Of a stretch of 44,786 bases of DNA, positions 11,817 to 20,360 are shown piece by piece (positions within the stretch are counted from its first letter, which is position 1; each line of letters begins with the position of its first letter). The DNA comes from Hymenopellis radicata (Eukaryota > Basidiomycota > Agaricomycetes > Agaricales > Physalacriaceae), in contig JADNRX010000423.1 of assembly GCA_015501595.1 (NCBI GenBank), positions 1 through 44,786 on the forward strand, written 5' to 3'. The notes beneath the pieces are model-generated. The model saw nothing but the letters and a program-made list of their open reading frames with translations. It ran no database searches and was not told where the DNA came from. The translations under genes were made by a program, and so were the position numbers.

Positions 11817-12049
11817 CTGTAGACTTTCATTCAATTCGTCGGGCCATGTGACCTGTGACCGGTCCGACGAAATTATGGTTTCGATGAATTACCATATATG
11901 GTAATTCCCGCCGCGGCAGAGCTGCGGCGGGAGGCTGGCGGGGGCCCCGCCGGGGACTTTTTCTCAATTTTCGCTGTGACCCTTGTGACTTTTCGTCGAT
12001 TTCAGATCCTCTGTGACCCGTGACCGACGAATTGAATTAAAGTGTACAG
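11817..12049. mobile_element. MITE 2 (233 bp, TA target duplication), nested in the 2.1-kb element
   Basis: Left end CTGTAGACTTTCATTCAATT and right end reversed CTGTACACTTTAATTCAATT are inverted repeats ending in CGTCGG, closely related to MITE 1. TA flanks are at 11815-11816 and 12050-12051. The centre holds a GC-rich fold-back (CCGCCGCGGCAGAGCTGCGG, then GGGGGCCCCGCCGGGG). Confidence 0.8.
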
Positions 12050-12529
12050 TAATTGCATAATTAGGTGTAATGTCAGAGCGCAAATATAGCCAAGTTATGC
12101 CATATTACGCTAGTTACGCTGTATTATACCTTTCAACATGACTTACGGCGAAGCTGATAGGAATTACACCGGGGATGAGCGAGCAAGAGCACAGATAGGG
12201 CTGGTATTAGTCTATAACTAAGTATGTAGAATAGAGAATGAGTCTGCACCCGCGCCAAACAGAAAATGGATCCGGATCTGATTGCTGCTGTATAACAAAC
12301 GTTGTGCAGTGGCGAGTCCGTTCTTGTCAGTCCAGCAGCGCTGATGGAACTATAGAGCATTGTCGAGCGAGGGGAGGCGAGTGGTCGCAGTTCAGACATG
12401 AAGAGGAGAAGCGTGTGCCGGGCAGTCGATGGGTGACGCCAGGAAACATCTCGAAACGAAAACTCGTCAAGTCCAACCCGATCGGCCGGCCCCGGCTACC
12501 TTCATTCCGAGCCGTCACGTGTATGTTGG

Positions 12530-13255
12530 CTTTTGAAACGCCGACGGCAAGCTCTCTTCTATTACTACCATCTCTTTTCTGTTGCCTCATCTCCTCCCGA
12601 GTGTTCTGCATGTCGGCGAGCCTACGTTGCGTGTCTTGCTCTAGGACACGGCTCAGACGGAGGTATGTGCCGTCACTCGCAATTGCATATGTCTAATACA
12701 ACCCTTTGCAGCTCCATGTGAACGCCAGCAAGGCGATCCCTGGACAAAGCCGCCTAACTCTGACAAACGATTGCTGGTGCTTTTAGGTAGCGATTGTTCA
12801 CTCTTCTCGAGGACCATATGGGCATTCGGGACTGACGACGGGCTTCAAGAGGCTGGATGATATCGCCGGGAGCTCATCATATTGCTCACTATGCCGTAGA
12901 TCGTCAAGGTCAGACGGTCCACGTCTGCATCGCTGGTGTCGATGGCCCGAGGTGTGCTCGCATCCACAACGTTTAGGACGACACGGACCGCCACGACGGT
13001 CATGGTGACTAAGAGGACGAGGATCTCGGCGACTTTATCCACTACGAGGACCAGGAAGACGGCAACCTTGGCCAGGCCGGCGTGAATCTGTATCAGGTGG
13101 GTCTTGACAGGATTCGAAGCGGAAGCGGGCTGATATCTTTGCCATGGCCGATGCTGCTATTGAAGCCACTCACGGCCATACATCTGGGAACAACTGTGAC
13201 GAGGATGCGCTACCTCTAACTGGTAAGCACATTGTTGGTCCTGATATCTCTTTGA
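12530..13255 (+). pseudogene. decayed Zn2Cys6-like gene inside the 2.1-kb element
   Basis: The plus frame at 12600-12660 reads SPPECSACRRAYVACLALG. A splice from GTATGT (12662) to TTTGCAG (12710) continues it as GAPCERQQ, giving the spacing of a fungal Zn2Cys6 DNA-binding cluster but with the expected sixth Cys replaced by Gln. Further on, one frame gives an acidic stretch (YAVDRQGQTVHVCIAGVDGP near 12893, then EDEDLGDFIHYEDQEDGN near 13013) with two in-frame stops, and a basic segment KRKRADIFAMADAA near 13110 followed by a GTAAGC donor. The stops and lost Cys suggest a dead gene. A 21-base stretch at 12839-12859 is identical to the last 21 bases of the window. Confidence 0.4.
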
Positions 13256-13882
13256 CGGCTAACCCCCGAACATAGCCTCATGGGCGTAATCGAGGGCACG
13301 ACCCACACCCAAGACGAGGACAGGAAACGGCAATGATGACGACGATTATGACAGCACGAGACGACAACCGCAATGACGAAACAACCATCAGAAGGACATG
13401 TCCACCACCGCGCTGAGGTGACTCGCACAACGAGACGACCACCACGACAAGCACGACTAGAGACCACGACGGCGGCTTCCCAGCGATGTCTAACACCTCT
13501 GTCAGGCCCGTATTCGCGCATCCTTGGACTTGGGGTCCCTGCCAGTGTTTTCCTTTGTATCCCAATGTGTTCTCGACAGCGGCGCTGTCTGTACCACCTT
13601 CCACCGCGTAGCATACCTCTGCATATACCTGACATACTTCTTAAATCAATCATTTTATTCTCGAACTGGTGTGCCGTGAGCCAAGCAAAGCATAAGTGAT
13701 CTCCTATGAGAGGTGTAATCCGGGGCAGAAGTCGGGTGTAATCTCGCGTAATTTAAGGTGTCGCCATTACGCTCTGAGCGTATCAATTTCGTATGTACCT
13801 TGTAGAATTACACTAAAGCGTAATCCCGTAAATCGCGTAATTGGCGTAGGATTACGCCAAATACGGGCTTAGCAACTTGCTG

Positions 13883-14604
13883 ATGAATGCACCTCCAAGT
13901 GTTACGCAAAACGGCAATTCGGCAAATGCGGAGGTGACCGCGTCTGCTCGAGCGGGCGAGGTTTGGAACATTTATCTTTGGGATCTGATTCAAGCTAAAG
14001 CAACGATTACAGGAGCTACGCCGCCGACGTCGATTTACGCAAGCACTCTCGTGTCATGCGCTTATCGGAGAAGCATGTGTGTCGAAAACGAATGAGCTGA
14101 TGGATGGACGCTTTGTTTTCATCCTCCACGAGGAGCAGATTCTTGTAGCCAAAGGTATGTTCTGTGGGTAATTGATGCCACGATAACTAAATCTGCATCT
14201 TCGCAGTGATTACCTTATATTCAAAGGGCGGTGGAAAGGGTGGCAAACATTCCTGGGTTCCCCAAGTTAACAATATCGGAGCCATCTCCTACATGTTGAC
14301 TCAGACCTTCGAACATTCCATTGGCCGTACCTTCCAGCGCGTGCACCAGAAGTATGCATGTATGGGGATGAGCCGTTTCGCACACCTTCCACCCGGATCT
14401 GTCCTCTGTCAGATCAACGACAACGTCAAGACAACATCTGATGGGGTCGAATTGACAGTGAAGGCACACAAGGTCTTCAAGGAGCTCGGTACAGAGAAGA
14501 CGGCTCTGGGCAAGGCCGTTTCAAGCTTGAACACAGTGCGCAGGAAGGGCAAAAGTAACATCAGTATGTTTGATATCGAAGATATTGATGATGTATCATC
14601 CTAA
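13883..14604 (+). pseudogene. transposon gene, 3' part
   Basis: The first exon (from about 13883) encodes a Ser/Ala-rich stretch (NSANAEVTASARAGEVWNIY). A one-frame shift is needed near 14075 to enter LMDGRFVFILHEEQILVAK. A splice (GTATGT at about 14153 to TTCGCAG at 14206) then leads to VITLYSKGGGKGGKHSWVPQ and a conserved-looking C-terminus ending at 14604 (GRTFQRVHQKYACMGMSRF, then a Lys-rich tail). The final part is well preserved as an ORF. I take it as the C-terminus of the Ulp1/transposase protein because it follows in the same element, strand and frame logic; no function can be named for it. Confidence 0.55.
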
Positions 14605-14689
14605 ATGCAATTTTAACATTATTTCCACCTGTTCGAGCCTTGAATCGAACGAAAACGTCGAATTTGATTTTTAAGCGATTTTTGCAGAT

Positions 14690-14815
14690 TTTTACGGATT
14701 TTTTTGGGCTTAGATACAAAATCCCGACACTTTTTCGCCAGACCCAACGTAAGACCCAGAGTCCCGACAAACGGTCGCCGACCGTCCTAACCCATAGTCC
14801 CGACAAATTTTTGAA
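14690..14815 (+). repeat. subterminal TCCCGACA repeats, right side
   Basis: TCCCGACA(A/C) occurs at about 14723, 14762 and 14799, between the gene end and the right TIR. It matches the words near the left TIR in the same orientation. Confidence 0.55.
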
Positions 14816-14837
14816 AACGTCGAAATCTCAGGACTGA

Positions 14838-14871
14838 CCTCTGGCAGTATAATCACGGGTCCTGATATGTA
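14838..14871 (-). repeat. right TIR and target duplication of the 10.2-kb transposon
   Basis: Reverse complement of the left TIR (15 perfect bases, then one mismatch, then CTGC), followed by GATATGTA at 14864-14871. Confidence 0.9.
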
Positions 14872-15796
14872 TTATGAGTGAAACAATATGCAGGATATCT
14901 CAACAAGGCTGGAAGGCATGAATACAGCGCTCAATGATGTTGTTCAAGCTTGCTCTCTGCATCGGGATCCGCACACCGGCCTATCGTGTACACAAAAGCG
15001 GCGTGGCAGGGAAGCTCTGGTGGTGTAATGGTTATATTATGCACTGACATCCCAGTATTGTGCATTCCATCCTTCAAGCTTTGACAGTCAAGGTATAGTT
15101 TTTTAACTTGTAGTTTTCCTGATTGCACACTGAGTTGCACTTGTCACTTTGAATTTTTTGATTCTCTTACTTACTACAGCTGTTGCATGTACAGTTCTCA
15201 GTGACTGTGCGGTTATTCCGGGACTCCGATGATAATTTCTATCCCGACTTGATACCGACGGATACCGACGTAACCGACCGAGCTTGGACCCGACGAGAAG
15301 TCCACCAAATTCCAGTCGAACTTCTACCATCAGTCACGTGACATTCCGATTAGGAAGGTTCGGGTATCGGCTACTCACCCTACGACCAACTTCCTGCCGC
15401 GGTAGAATCCCTGATTCGCTACTTCTACCAAAACCTAATTGTCCATGCTACTTACACCTTCGAACCTCAGTTCCACCATTCCGAAACGAGGATAAGTAAT
15501 ATTACCTGCTCTCGGACTACTAGTTGTTCCTCATCCGCACCTTCAGCCGCTAGCTTTACCGGTCATCTCTGAAATCTAAATGGTGTCCACGTAGGGGTAA
15601 GTATCTTCCGCGCGCGCGTGTTATCAAGTACCACTGCTTTCGATAGCCATCCCTTTGGCCTGGCGACGATAGACACTAGTATCGCCTTTCCACTCCCTCC
15701 GGACTCCGTACTACATCGTTTGCATTCTCACCTGTATTTGGGAGCATGCAAGTTGATTCTCAAACCAGGTGAGAGCGTTCTGTTATCTATATCATG
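14872..15796. other. intergenic, no supported gene
   Basis: Right flank of the large transposon. ORFs such as 15284-15499 (plus) are short and lack domains. A short region near 15026-15100 has a tRNA-like box A but no foldable tRNA. Nothing else is supported. Confidence 0.4.
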
Positions 15797-16205
15797 CTAA
15801 GGACTTGTCAGATGAAGGTCATACGGCTCAGTAATATCAAAAACATATCTAGAGTCGGAAATTTCTTGGACCATGTGTTGCTGCGAATTTCGGTGGTCAG
15901 TTACACCTGAACCCGAAACGTCCGCGTACCTTGCTTCCTGCGTCAATTCATCCGAACACGACGCTGACCTTATGGCGGTCAACAAGAAGCCCAAGGATGG
16001 TCGCAGAATGGATGCAGTACATTTCCCACACTGCGAGCGCGGTGCGCATGGCGATGGCGAGATGGGCCAGATGCTTCGCTCTTTCCTCCGCATTGTCATG
16101 CGTGAGGAGGAACTCCGTCACGGAAATCGGAAGCTCGGTGTCCGAGCGTCCAAGGTCTTTAGCTTCTAGGTCAATTGACGCGACTGAGGAATATCCTGAA
16201 GCCAC
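15797..16205 (-). CDS. small hypothetical protein, possibly two exons
   Basis: The ATG at 16205 opens a frame with a helical, Ala/His-rich stretch (NAEERAKHLAHLAIAMRTAL) and a hydrophobic segment (SATILGLLV). It stops after 85 residues at 15948, or splices from GTCAGC after DRHK to an ATTCGCAG acceptor (88 bp) and ends QHMVQEISDSRYVFDITEPY...LTSP at 15797. The spliced form reads more like coding sequence, but the donor is weak. I recognise no family. Its neighbour is the GNAT gene on the same strand, about 270 bp away. Confidence 0.35.
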
Positions 16206-16478
16206 GTTGAACGTTGATGGTTGAAAACGAGGTTGATCAAGGTCGTATATCGGCGTGCCGACCTGCTACCGGCCGTCGCGTTAATTAACCAATCGCTTCG
16301 TTTGTTTCTCTCAGTGGCGGGTTGTGTCTTTCGGAACAGTCCTCAAATTTGGCTAGGTTCACATATTTGCGTGTAAGCCATGGTCCTAGACATACACAAG
16401 AGATGGCTTGACTTGAATCCACATTGATTCATAATACAAAATACGATGTCACTGTTCCCGCACAACAGACGCACTCTT

Positions 16479-17457
16479 TCACTGGCGAGAAGGGTATGGC
16501 TTGAACGCTATGCACGGGAACGTGTCGCCATACGGTTTACAAGACATACGCCTCACACCAGCAACGTCGAATCCCAGGCCCAGATACCAGTCACGCTACA
16601 AGCACAATCAGAGACGAATGAAAGAATGAACATGGTCAACATACATTCTTCTCTGTATGCGTCACCAATCCAACTTGCCAGTTCTCCTCGGCCGCCTAGA
16701 ACCCATCAGAACAGGGTCATATCCAGAGCGCATGAGACGCGTACGCGTAGTTTGATCCGTTCCATGATGCTGGTTCCAAACCCATGGTTTTTGTATGCAT
16801 GGTCAGTGGCCAGCAAACTCACCCAGTACCCGTCCATGAAAAACTAGTGACATAGTAAGCAAGGTACTAATAACGGATATAGGTGACGATCTGACCGAGC
16901 TCAGCTTCAAGCTTTCCATGAATTCAACAACAGTTTTCTGGAGCTGCAGTGACAGTGAGATCGTTGTTCCCCAACCTCGAAGAAAACGCATATGACCATA
17001 TCCCACCAGGCGCGCGTTTCGGGCGTCACCGAGTCCATGAACTCGTTGAACCCAAGTTCTTTCTGCTGCTCGCTGCATAATGCACATTGATATCTGTATG
17101 ATGGGAAAAGACTATTCACGACTTACGTGACGAAAAGGCCTTTTCCCGGAGCGAAACACAAGGACATAGAACGAATGGGAGCAGGAAAGGTGTCTCCGTC
17201 CGTTGCAACGAAGATTTCACCGTCGAGCATGGCAGCCCTAATCATCGCTCGGATGTAGAGCCTCATACAGCTATAGCTGTATCCTGTGTGGCACCGCATG
17301 ACAATATCCATGCTTCCATCCGGTTCGACGTAGGCGCCACAGCAGAGAGTGACGATCTCCTCGATTTGGGCGTCTAAGAATCACATTGAATGAGTTGCTC
17401 TGGAATTTCGCGCTAATGGTGCATACCTGACAGGGCCTTGACGATGTGAACTCCCAT
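16479..17457 (-). CDS. GNAT-family N-acetyltransferase, 7 exons
   Basis: Exons 17457-17427, 17373-17127, 17072-16997, 16943-16896, 16843-16745, 16695-16645 and 16595-16479 join in frame through introns of 49-54 bp, giving 222 residues. Recognisable GNAT features are a first strand and helix (MGVHIVKALSDAQIEEIV), the segment MLDGEIFVATD, the turn APGKGLFVTEQQKELGFNEF, and motif A WVSLLATDHAYKNHGFGTSI, where HGFG takes the place of the acetyl-CoA pyrophosphate loop. A C-terminal GLVTHTEKNRDWYLGLGF corresponds to the helix and strand that hold the acetyl acceptor side. These proteins transfer an acetyl group from acetyl-CoA to an amine; the substrate cannot be told. The start at 17457 is the first ATG that yields the usual N-terminal strand. 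The gene appears intact. Confidence 0.85.
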
Positions 17458-17905
17458 GAAGGTGGTGACAGGTCTATCGGCTCTTAGCAAAGTGGGGAGT
17501 AGATATAACACGGGTTCCGCGGTGTGCGTGTCTGATAAGAGGAGGTACGCTGAGTCCCATGTCTTCCGTAAGCTGGGAAAGATAGCGGAGGTTTGATGCT
17601 ATCATCGCTTGAGATTCAGTGCCGAGTTGAACATCATCCAAGTATCCATGCTTTGTGATGTATGATGGTTAGATGATGGTCGGAAGAAAGATGAGTTCGC
17701 TGAAGCCCGATTTGGCAAGTCACCGATCTTTCCCAACAACATCATCGCGGCTTTATGATTGCTTCGTGTCTTGCAACATTATAACCCTAGAGTTACTTTT
17801 CATCACACAGGGGAAATTATCCATTCGCTAACGGAAGCTCTTTGAATCCCGCTGCCCCGTGGTACTACTTGCTGTACTACCGTATTCGATTCCGATCTAC
17901 TGATT
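17458..17905. other. intergenic between GNAT and UstYa genes
   Basis: Upstream of the GNAT gene and downstream of the UstYa gene, both on the minus strand. Short open frames occur but no domain or splice pattern supports a gene. It probably holds the GNAT promoter. Confidence 0.4.
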
Positions 17906-18512
17906 CTACACGGGATTCTCTCTCTGCCACTGCTTCCACTGAAGCCAATTACGTGTCGCTTCGTCCCTCAGGTACTCATAATCCCCGCATAACTTTACTG
18001 ATCCCAGTCGTTCCATGGTAAAATCTCTTTTGGTAAAGTCACCCCACTCCATCGTCAAGTCCGGATGACAGAGCGCTGACTGTCGTAGCATGTTCAGGCA
18101 GTGCGTTGCGTGGTACACGCCTCCACGCCGGCCAGCCATTGTGTCCAGACAATGGAGCTCGTGGTACGTCACAAGTGAAAAGCCCTGTAGACTTGCATTT
18201 TGCCGGACAAGTCCGCCGCCGTGCGGAAAGGACCAAGTCCACTCTTTTGCGTTGACTTGGTCGCGCTCGTATCGCCCGTAATGCACTGATTCTTCATACT
18301 GAATCTTGACCCGGGGAAGGTCAATTTCGACTGTGAGACGTGACGGACGTCCGTTGGAGGTCAACTGTCGCGATAAACCTTTGATGCGACTTACTGGACG
18401 CGATGTTCTCGTACGGTGAACGGTGGTATTCCCGTACGGTGAGGGCAACTATGGCATAGGAATACCATACTGATATTGCACCTCCCAAGAGATAAAGTGC
18501 CGAGAGAATCAT
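17906..18512 (-). CDS. UstYa-like (DUF3328) oxidase
   Basis: Two exons, 18512-18395 and 18330-17906, joined by a 64-bp intron (GTAAGT to CACAG, phase 1), give 180 residues. A signal-anchor helix (residues about 3-26, LSALYLLGGAISVWYSYAIV) is followed by a lumenal domain with two copies of the family's HxxHC motif: HELHC at residues 96-100 and HATHCLNMLRQ at 113-123. UstYa proteins are metal-dependent oxidases that cyclise or dehydrogenate peptide natural products, first shown for ustiloxin. Both histidine motifs are intact, so it is probably active. It is divergent from a second UstYa-like gene at 18819 and close to a small secreted-peptide gene. The substrate is unknown. Confidence 0.88.
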
Positions 18513-18818
18513 AGTGGGAGGGATGTTATCGGTAGCTCTTTCCTATAGGTATGTAGGGTGTTGATCTTGTTTGACGCTATTTTCATCATGATCTGACAGT
18601 GCAGTGTCTCCGTTGGGATCCACGATACACAATTCTCTGCACGAGAAGACGTCGCCCTATGGTCTGATAGTAGTACTCTCACGAATGTTCGCATTCATGT
18701 GAAACGCAACGCCGTTATTTGGCCCCAAATCTACAAGTATTTATTGTCCTTGAACAACTGATTCTGGCTGATCAAAGCAGACTGAGCCCATCCTCTCGAA
18801 TTCCCGTTGATATCTGTC
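18513..18818. promoter_or_regulatory. shared divergent promoter region of two UstYa-like genes
   Basis: A gap of 306 bp separates the ATG codons of the two divergent UstYa-like genes. No well-placed TATA box stands out. Divergent placement suggests common control; this is inference. Confidence 0.5.
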
Positions 18819-19387
18819 ATGAACGAAGAGCAGCGGCGACGGTTCATTATGACCGTCATTATCCTTTGGGTCCTTCGCGCTGCGGCCTTGTTCGCCCTGC
18901 TTGATACGCCAATTGATGGCGGTACGTTTCGCATAATATCGTTCATATATATAATCCTAACAAACCCGAAGTTGAAGGCTTGCTGGACGGTGATGTTACG
19001 CCTCGTTTAACGGTCGAGGGTCTCTACGACATTCAGACAGTTTCCGAAGACTCCGTCCATTATGGGCTCAACGACAATGCCGAATGGGAAGCGCTGTTCC
19101 CAGCAGATGGACTCTTCCCGGACGGACCTCGCGAAGCATCTATCGGCATGTTCCATGACCTCAGATGCCTGAATATCCTACGCATCGACTTGCTCCGTGA
19201 TTTAGAATCAGATGTCCCCGTCGCCTTGATAAACCACTGTCTGAATTACTTGAGGCAGACAGTGCTTTGTCGCTCCAGCACGCACCTTGATCTCCTAATG
19301 GATAACAGGCTGGTATTCGAGCCACAGCAGTGCAGAAATTGGGCAGCTGTTTATGATGTGGTACATCGTAAACAGCAAGCGGCGTAG
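18819..19387 (+). CDS. UstYa-like protein with degenerate motifs
   Basis: Exons 18819-18921 and 18972-19387 (50-bp intron, GTACGT to CGAAG, phase 1) give 172 residues. An N-terminal basic patch (EEQRRRF) precedes a membrane helix (MTVIILWVLRAAALFALL). The UstYa layout is kept, with DSVHYGLND in place of the usual DSVHYG. segment, then FHDLRCLNILR (residues 95-105) and INHCLNYLRQTVLC (121-134). Compared with HxxHC, the first motif reads HDLRC and the second LINHC, so one histidine is lost from each. It may be a non-catalytic partner of the intact paralogue; paired UstYa proteins are known in ustiloxin-type pathways. The ATG at 18819 is chosen because it starts just before the helix. Confidence 0.8.
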
Positions 19388-19786
19388 GTAAGAAGGGGCA
19401 GTTTCCGAAAGGCCAATTCATTCTTACCAAATCCTGCAGTGCGCTGGCAGTAGTGCCTTAGAAATGGCGGCGTCTCGTAGCTTTTTTTACTGTCAGACAC
19501 AAGTTGATTTACTATGCATCGTACATACATCAGAAGAGTAACATTTGACGTCGGCGTGATACCATATCCCAAGAACCACAATCTGCACCCATGACTTGCT
19601 ATCTCATCTTCACGATCTCACGAGAGAGGCCGCAGTGGACTCAGACTCCCGCGACTCGTAAGAATAGTCGTCCAACCACTTGGTATGCAACAAGACGAGA
19701 GTACAGCATCTGGCGGACGCCGGACGGAACTCCTGAATTATAAGAGGGTCTGAATTTCAGGTTTGGCCTCACATCTGCTGTCAAAC
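19388..19786. other. intergenic, includes promoter of the small secreted-peptide gene
   Basis: Contains no convincing ORF. A TATA-like word lies about 50 bp before the ATG of the next gene. Confidence 0.4.
19735..19745 (+). promoter_or_regulatory. TATA-like box of the small secreted-peptide gene
   Basis: GAATTATAAGAG lies roughly 45-50 bp upstream of the ATG at 19787, the expected place for a fungal TATA element with a short leader. Confidence 0.45.
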
Positions 19787-20138
19787 ATGCAGTTGAATCA
19801 TACTCAATGTGTCTTCATCACCCTTATCCTGACTTTCGTCATATTTCTCCGTGCTGTAGACGGGGCTGTTGTCCCAGCCACTCCTGATGAAGGTCACTTC
19901 TTGCTCGACTACTAAGTATCCTTGATCTAACCCAGAAGGTCATTTGTAGCCGCAGACTTGGAGCCAGAGCCCGAGGTTCCCGATACGTGGTTCACTCCAA
20001 GCAGTGATTGTGCGTACAGTATCACACTCGCTATCGGGTAATTTCAGACTTGAATTCCATAGAATAGCGCCTGGGGAGGCTGGCGGTGGCTGGTATGGAA
20101 GTCCTGGTGCATATTTGACTGTGGGGGGGTCAGTTTAG
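19787..20138 (+). CDS. small secreted peptide precursor candidate
   Basis: Exons 19787-19892, 19956-20013 and 20063-20138 join in frame (introns 63 and 49 bp; donors GTCACT and GTACAG are not ideal) to give 79 residues. A clear signal peptide occupies residues 1-26 (CVFITLILTFVIFLRAVDG). The mature part has an acidic, Pro-rich stretch (DLEPEPEVPDTWFTPSSDC) and a Gly-rich tail (GEAGGGWYGSPGAYLTVGG) with two Tyr. If the second intron is retained, the peptide instead ends DCAYSITLAIG. There is no Kex2 Lys-Arg site and no repeated core, unlike ustiloxin precursors. Its position beside two UstYa-like genes makes a modified-peptide precursor plausible; an ordinary small secreted protein is the alternative. 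Confidence 0.5.
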
Positions 20139-20360
20139 GACGGGACTATGATCTCTTGTGTATAACCATACTACTTATGCTATCGAGAACGTTTTCGTCG
20201 GAATTCATTTTCCGCAAGTCGTTGAGGTTCAATTCATGTTCTCGAGTGCCCTGATCTCAGTCGCGTCATGTTGGGAACAAACAGTCAATAAAACGGAACA
20301 GCATAAACGTACACAGAGAACACAGATATTGTACTCTGAAAGAGACGGGCTTCGACATTC

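Larger units (their letters stand above)
11777..13882. mobile_element. 2.1-kb TIR element carrying a decayed gene, with a MITE inside it
   Basis: The ends CAGCAAGTT at 11777 and AACTTGCTG ending at 13882 are inverted. Similarity continues inside as GGCTCGTAAATAGGTGTAAT against the reversed right end GCCCGTATTTGGCGTAAT. GTGTAAT / ATTACAC words recur near both ends (11801, 12065, 12163, 13711, 13735, 13803). The transposase reading frame stops at the left end and resumes just after the right end at 13883, which supports an insertion. No clean target duplication is visible, so the exact boundary may be a few bases off. The interior holds a spliced but broken Zn2Cys6-like gene. Confidence 0.55.
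4642..14863 (+). mobile_element. 10.2-kb DNA transposon with 8-bp target duplication, Ulp1 protease and DDE-type transposase
   Basis: The left end starts AGGACCCGTGATTATGCTGC at 4642; the right end, read in reverse complement from 14863, starts AGGACCCGTGATTATACTGC. The first 20 bases match except one, and similarity fades over the next ten. The flanks carry an exact 8-bp duplication, GATATGTA, at 4634-4641 and 14864-14871. Inside lies one spliced plus-strand gene (5033-14604) with a Ulp1-like protease followed by a large protein with transposase-like motifs. Eight-bp duplications are known for hAT, P and KDZ/Zisupton superfamilies; the motifs here do not look like hAT or KDZ to me. The copy is dead: its gene is split by a hAT-like element, a MITE and a further TIR element. 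Exact target duplication and clean TIRs suggest a fairly recent insertion. Confidence 0.85.

Noticed and set aside
4642..14863. LTR retrotransposon as the explanation of the 10-kb element
   Set aside because: No direct long terminal repeats, and no reverse transcriptase or integrase motifs; the ends are inverted with an 8-bp duplication.
15020..15100. tRNA- or SINE-like sequence (TGGTGTAATGG box A)
   Set aside because: No matching acceptor stem or box B could be folded.
17458..17700. Minus-strand peptide LGTESQAMIASNLRYLSQLTEDMG as an extra gene or exon
   Set aside because: No start, domain or splice support; it lies in the GNAT promoter zone.
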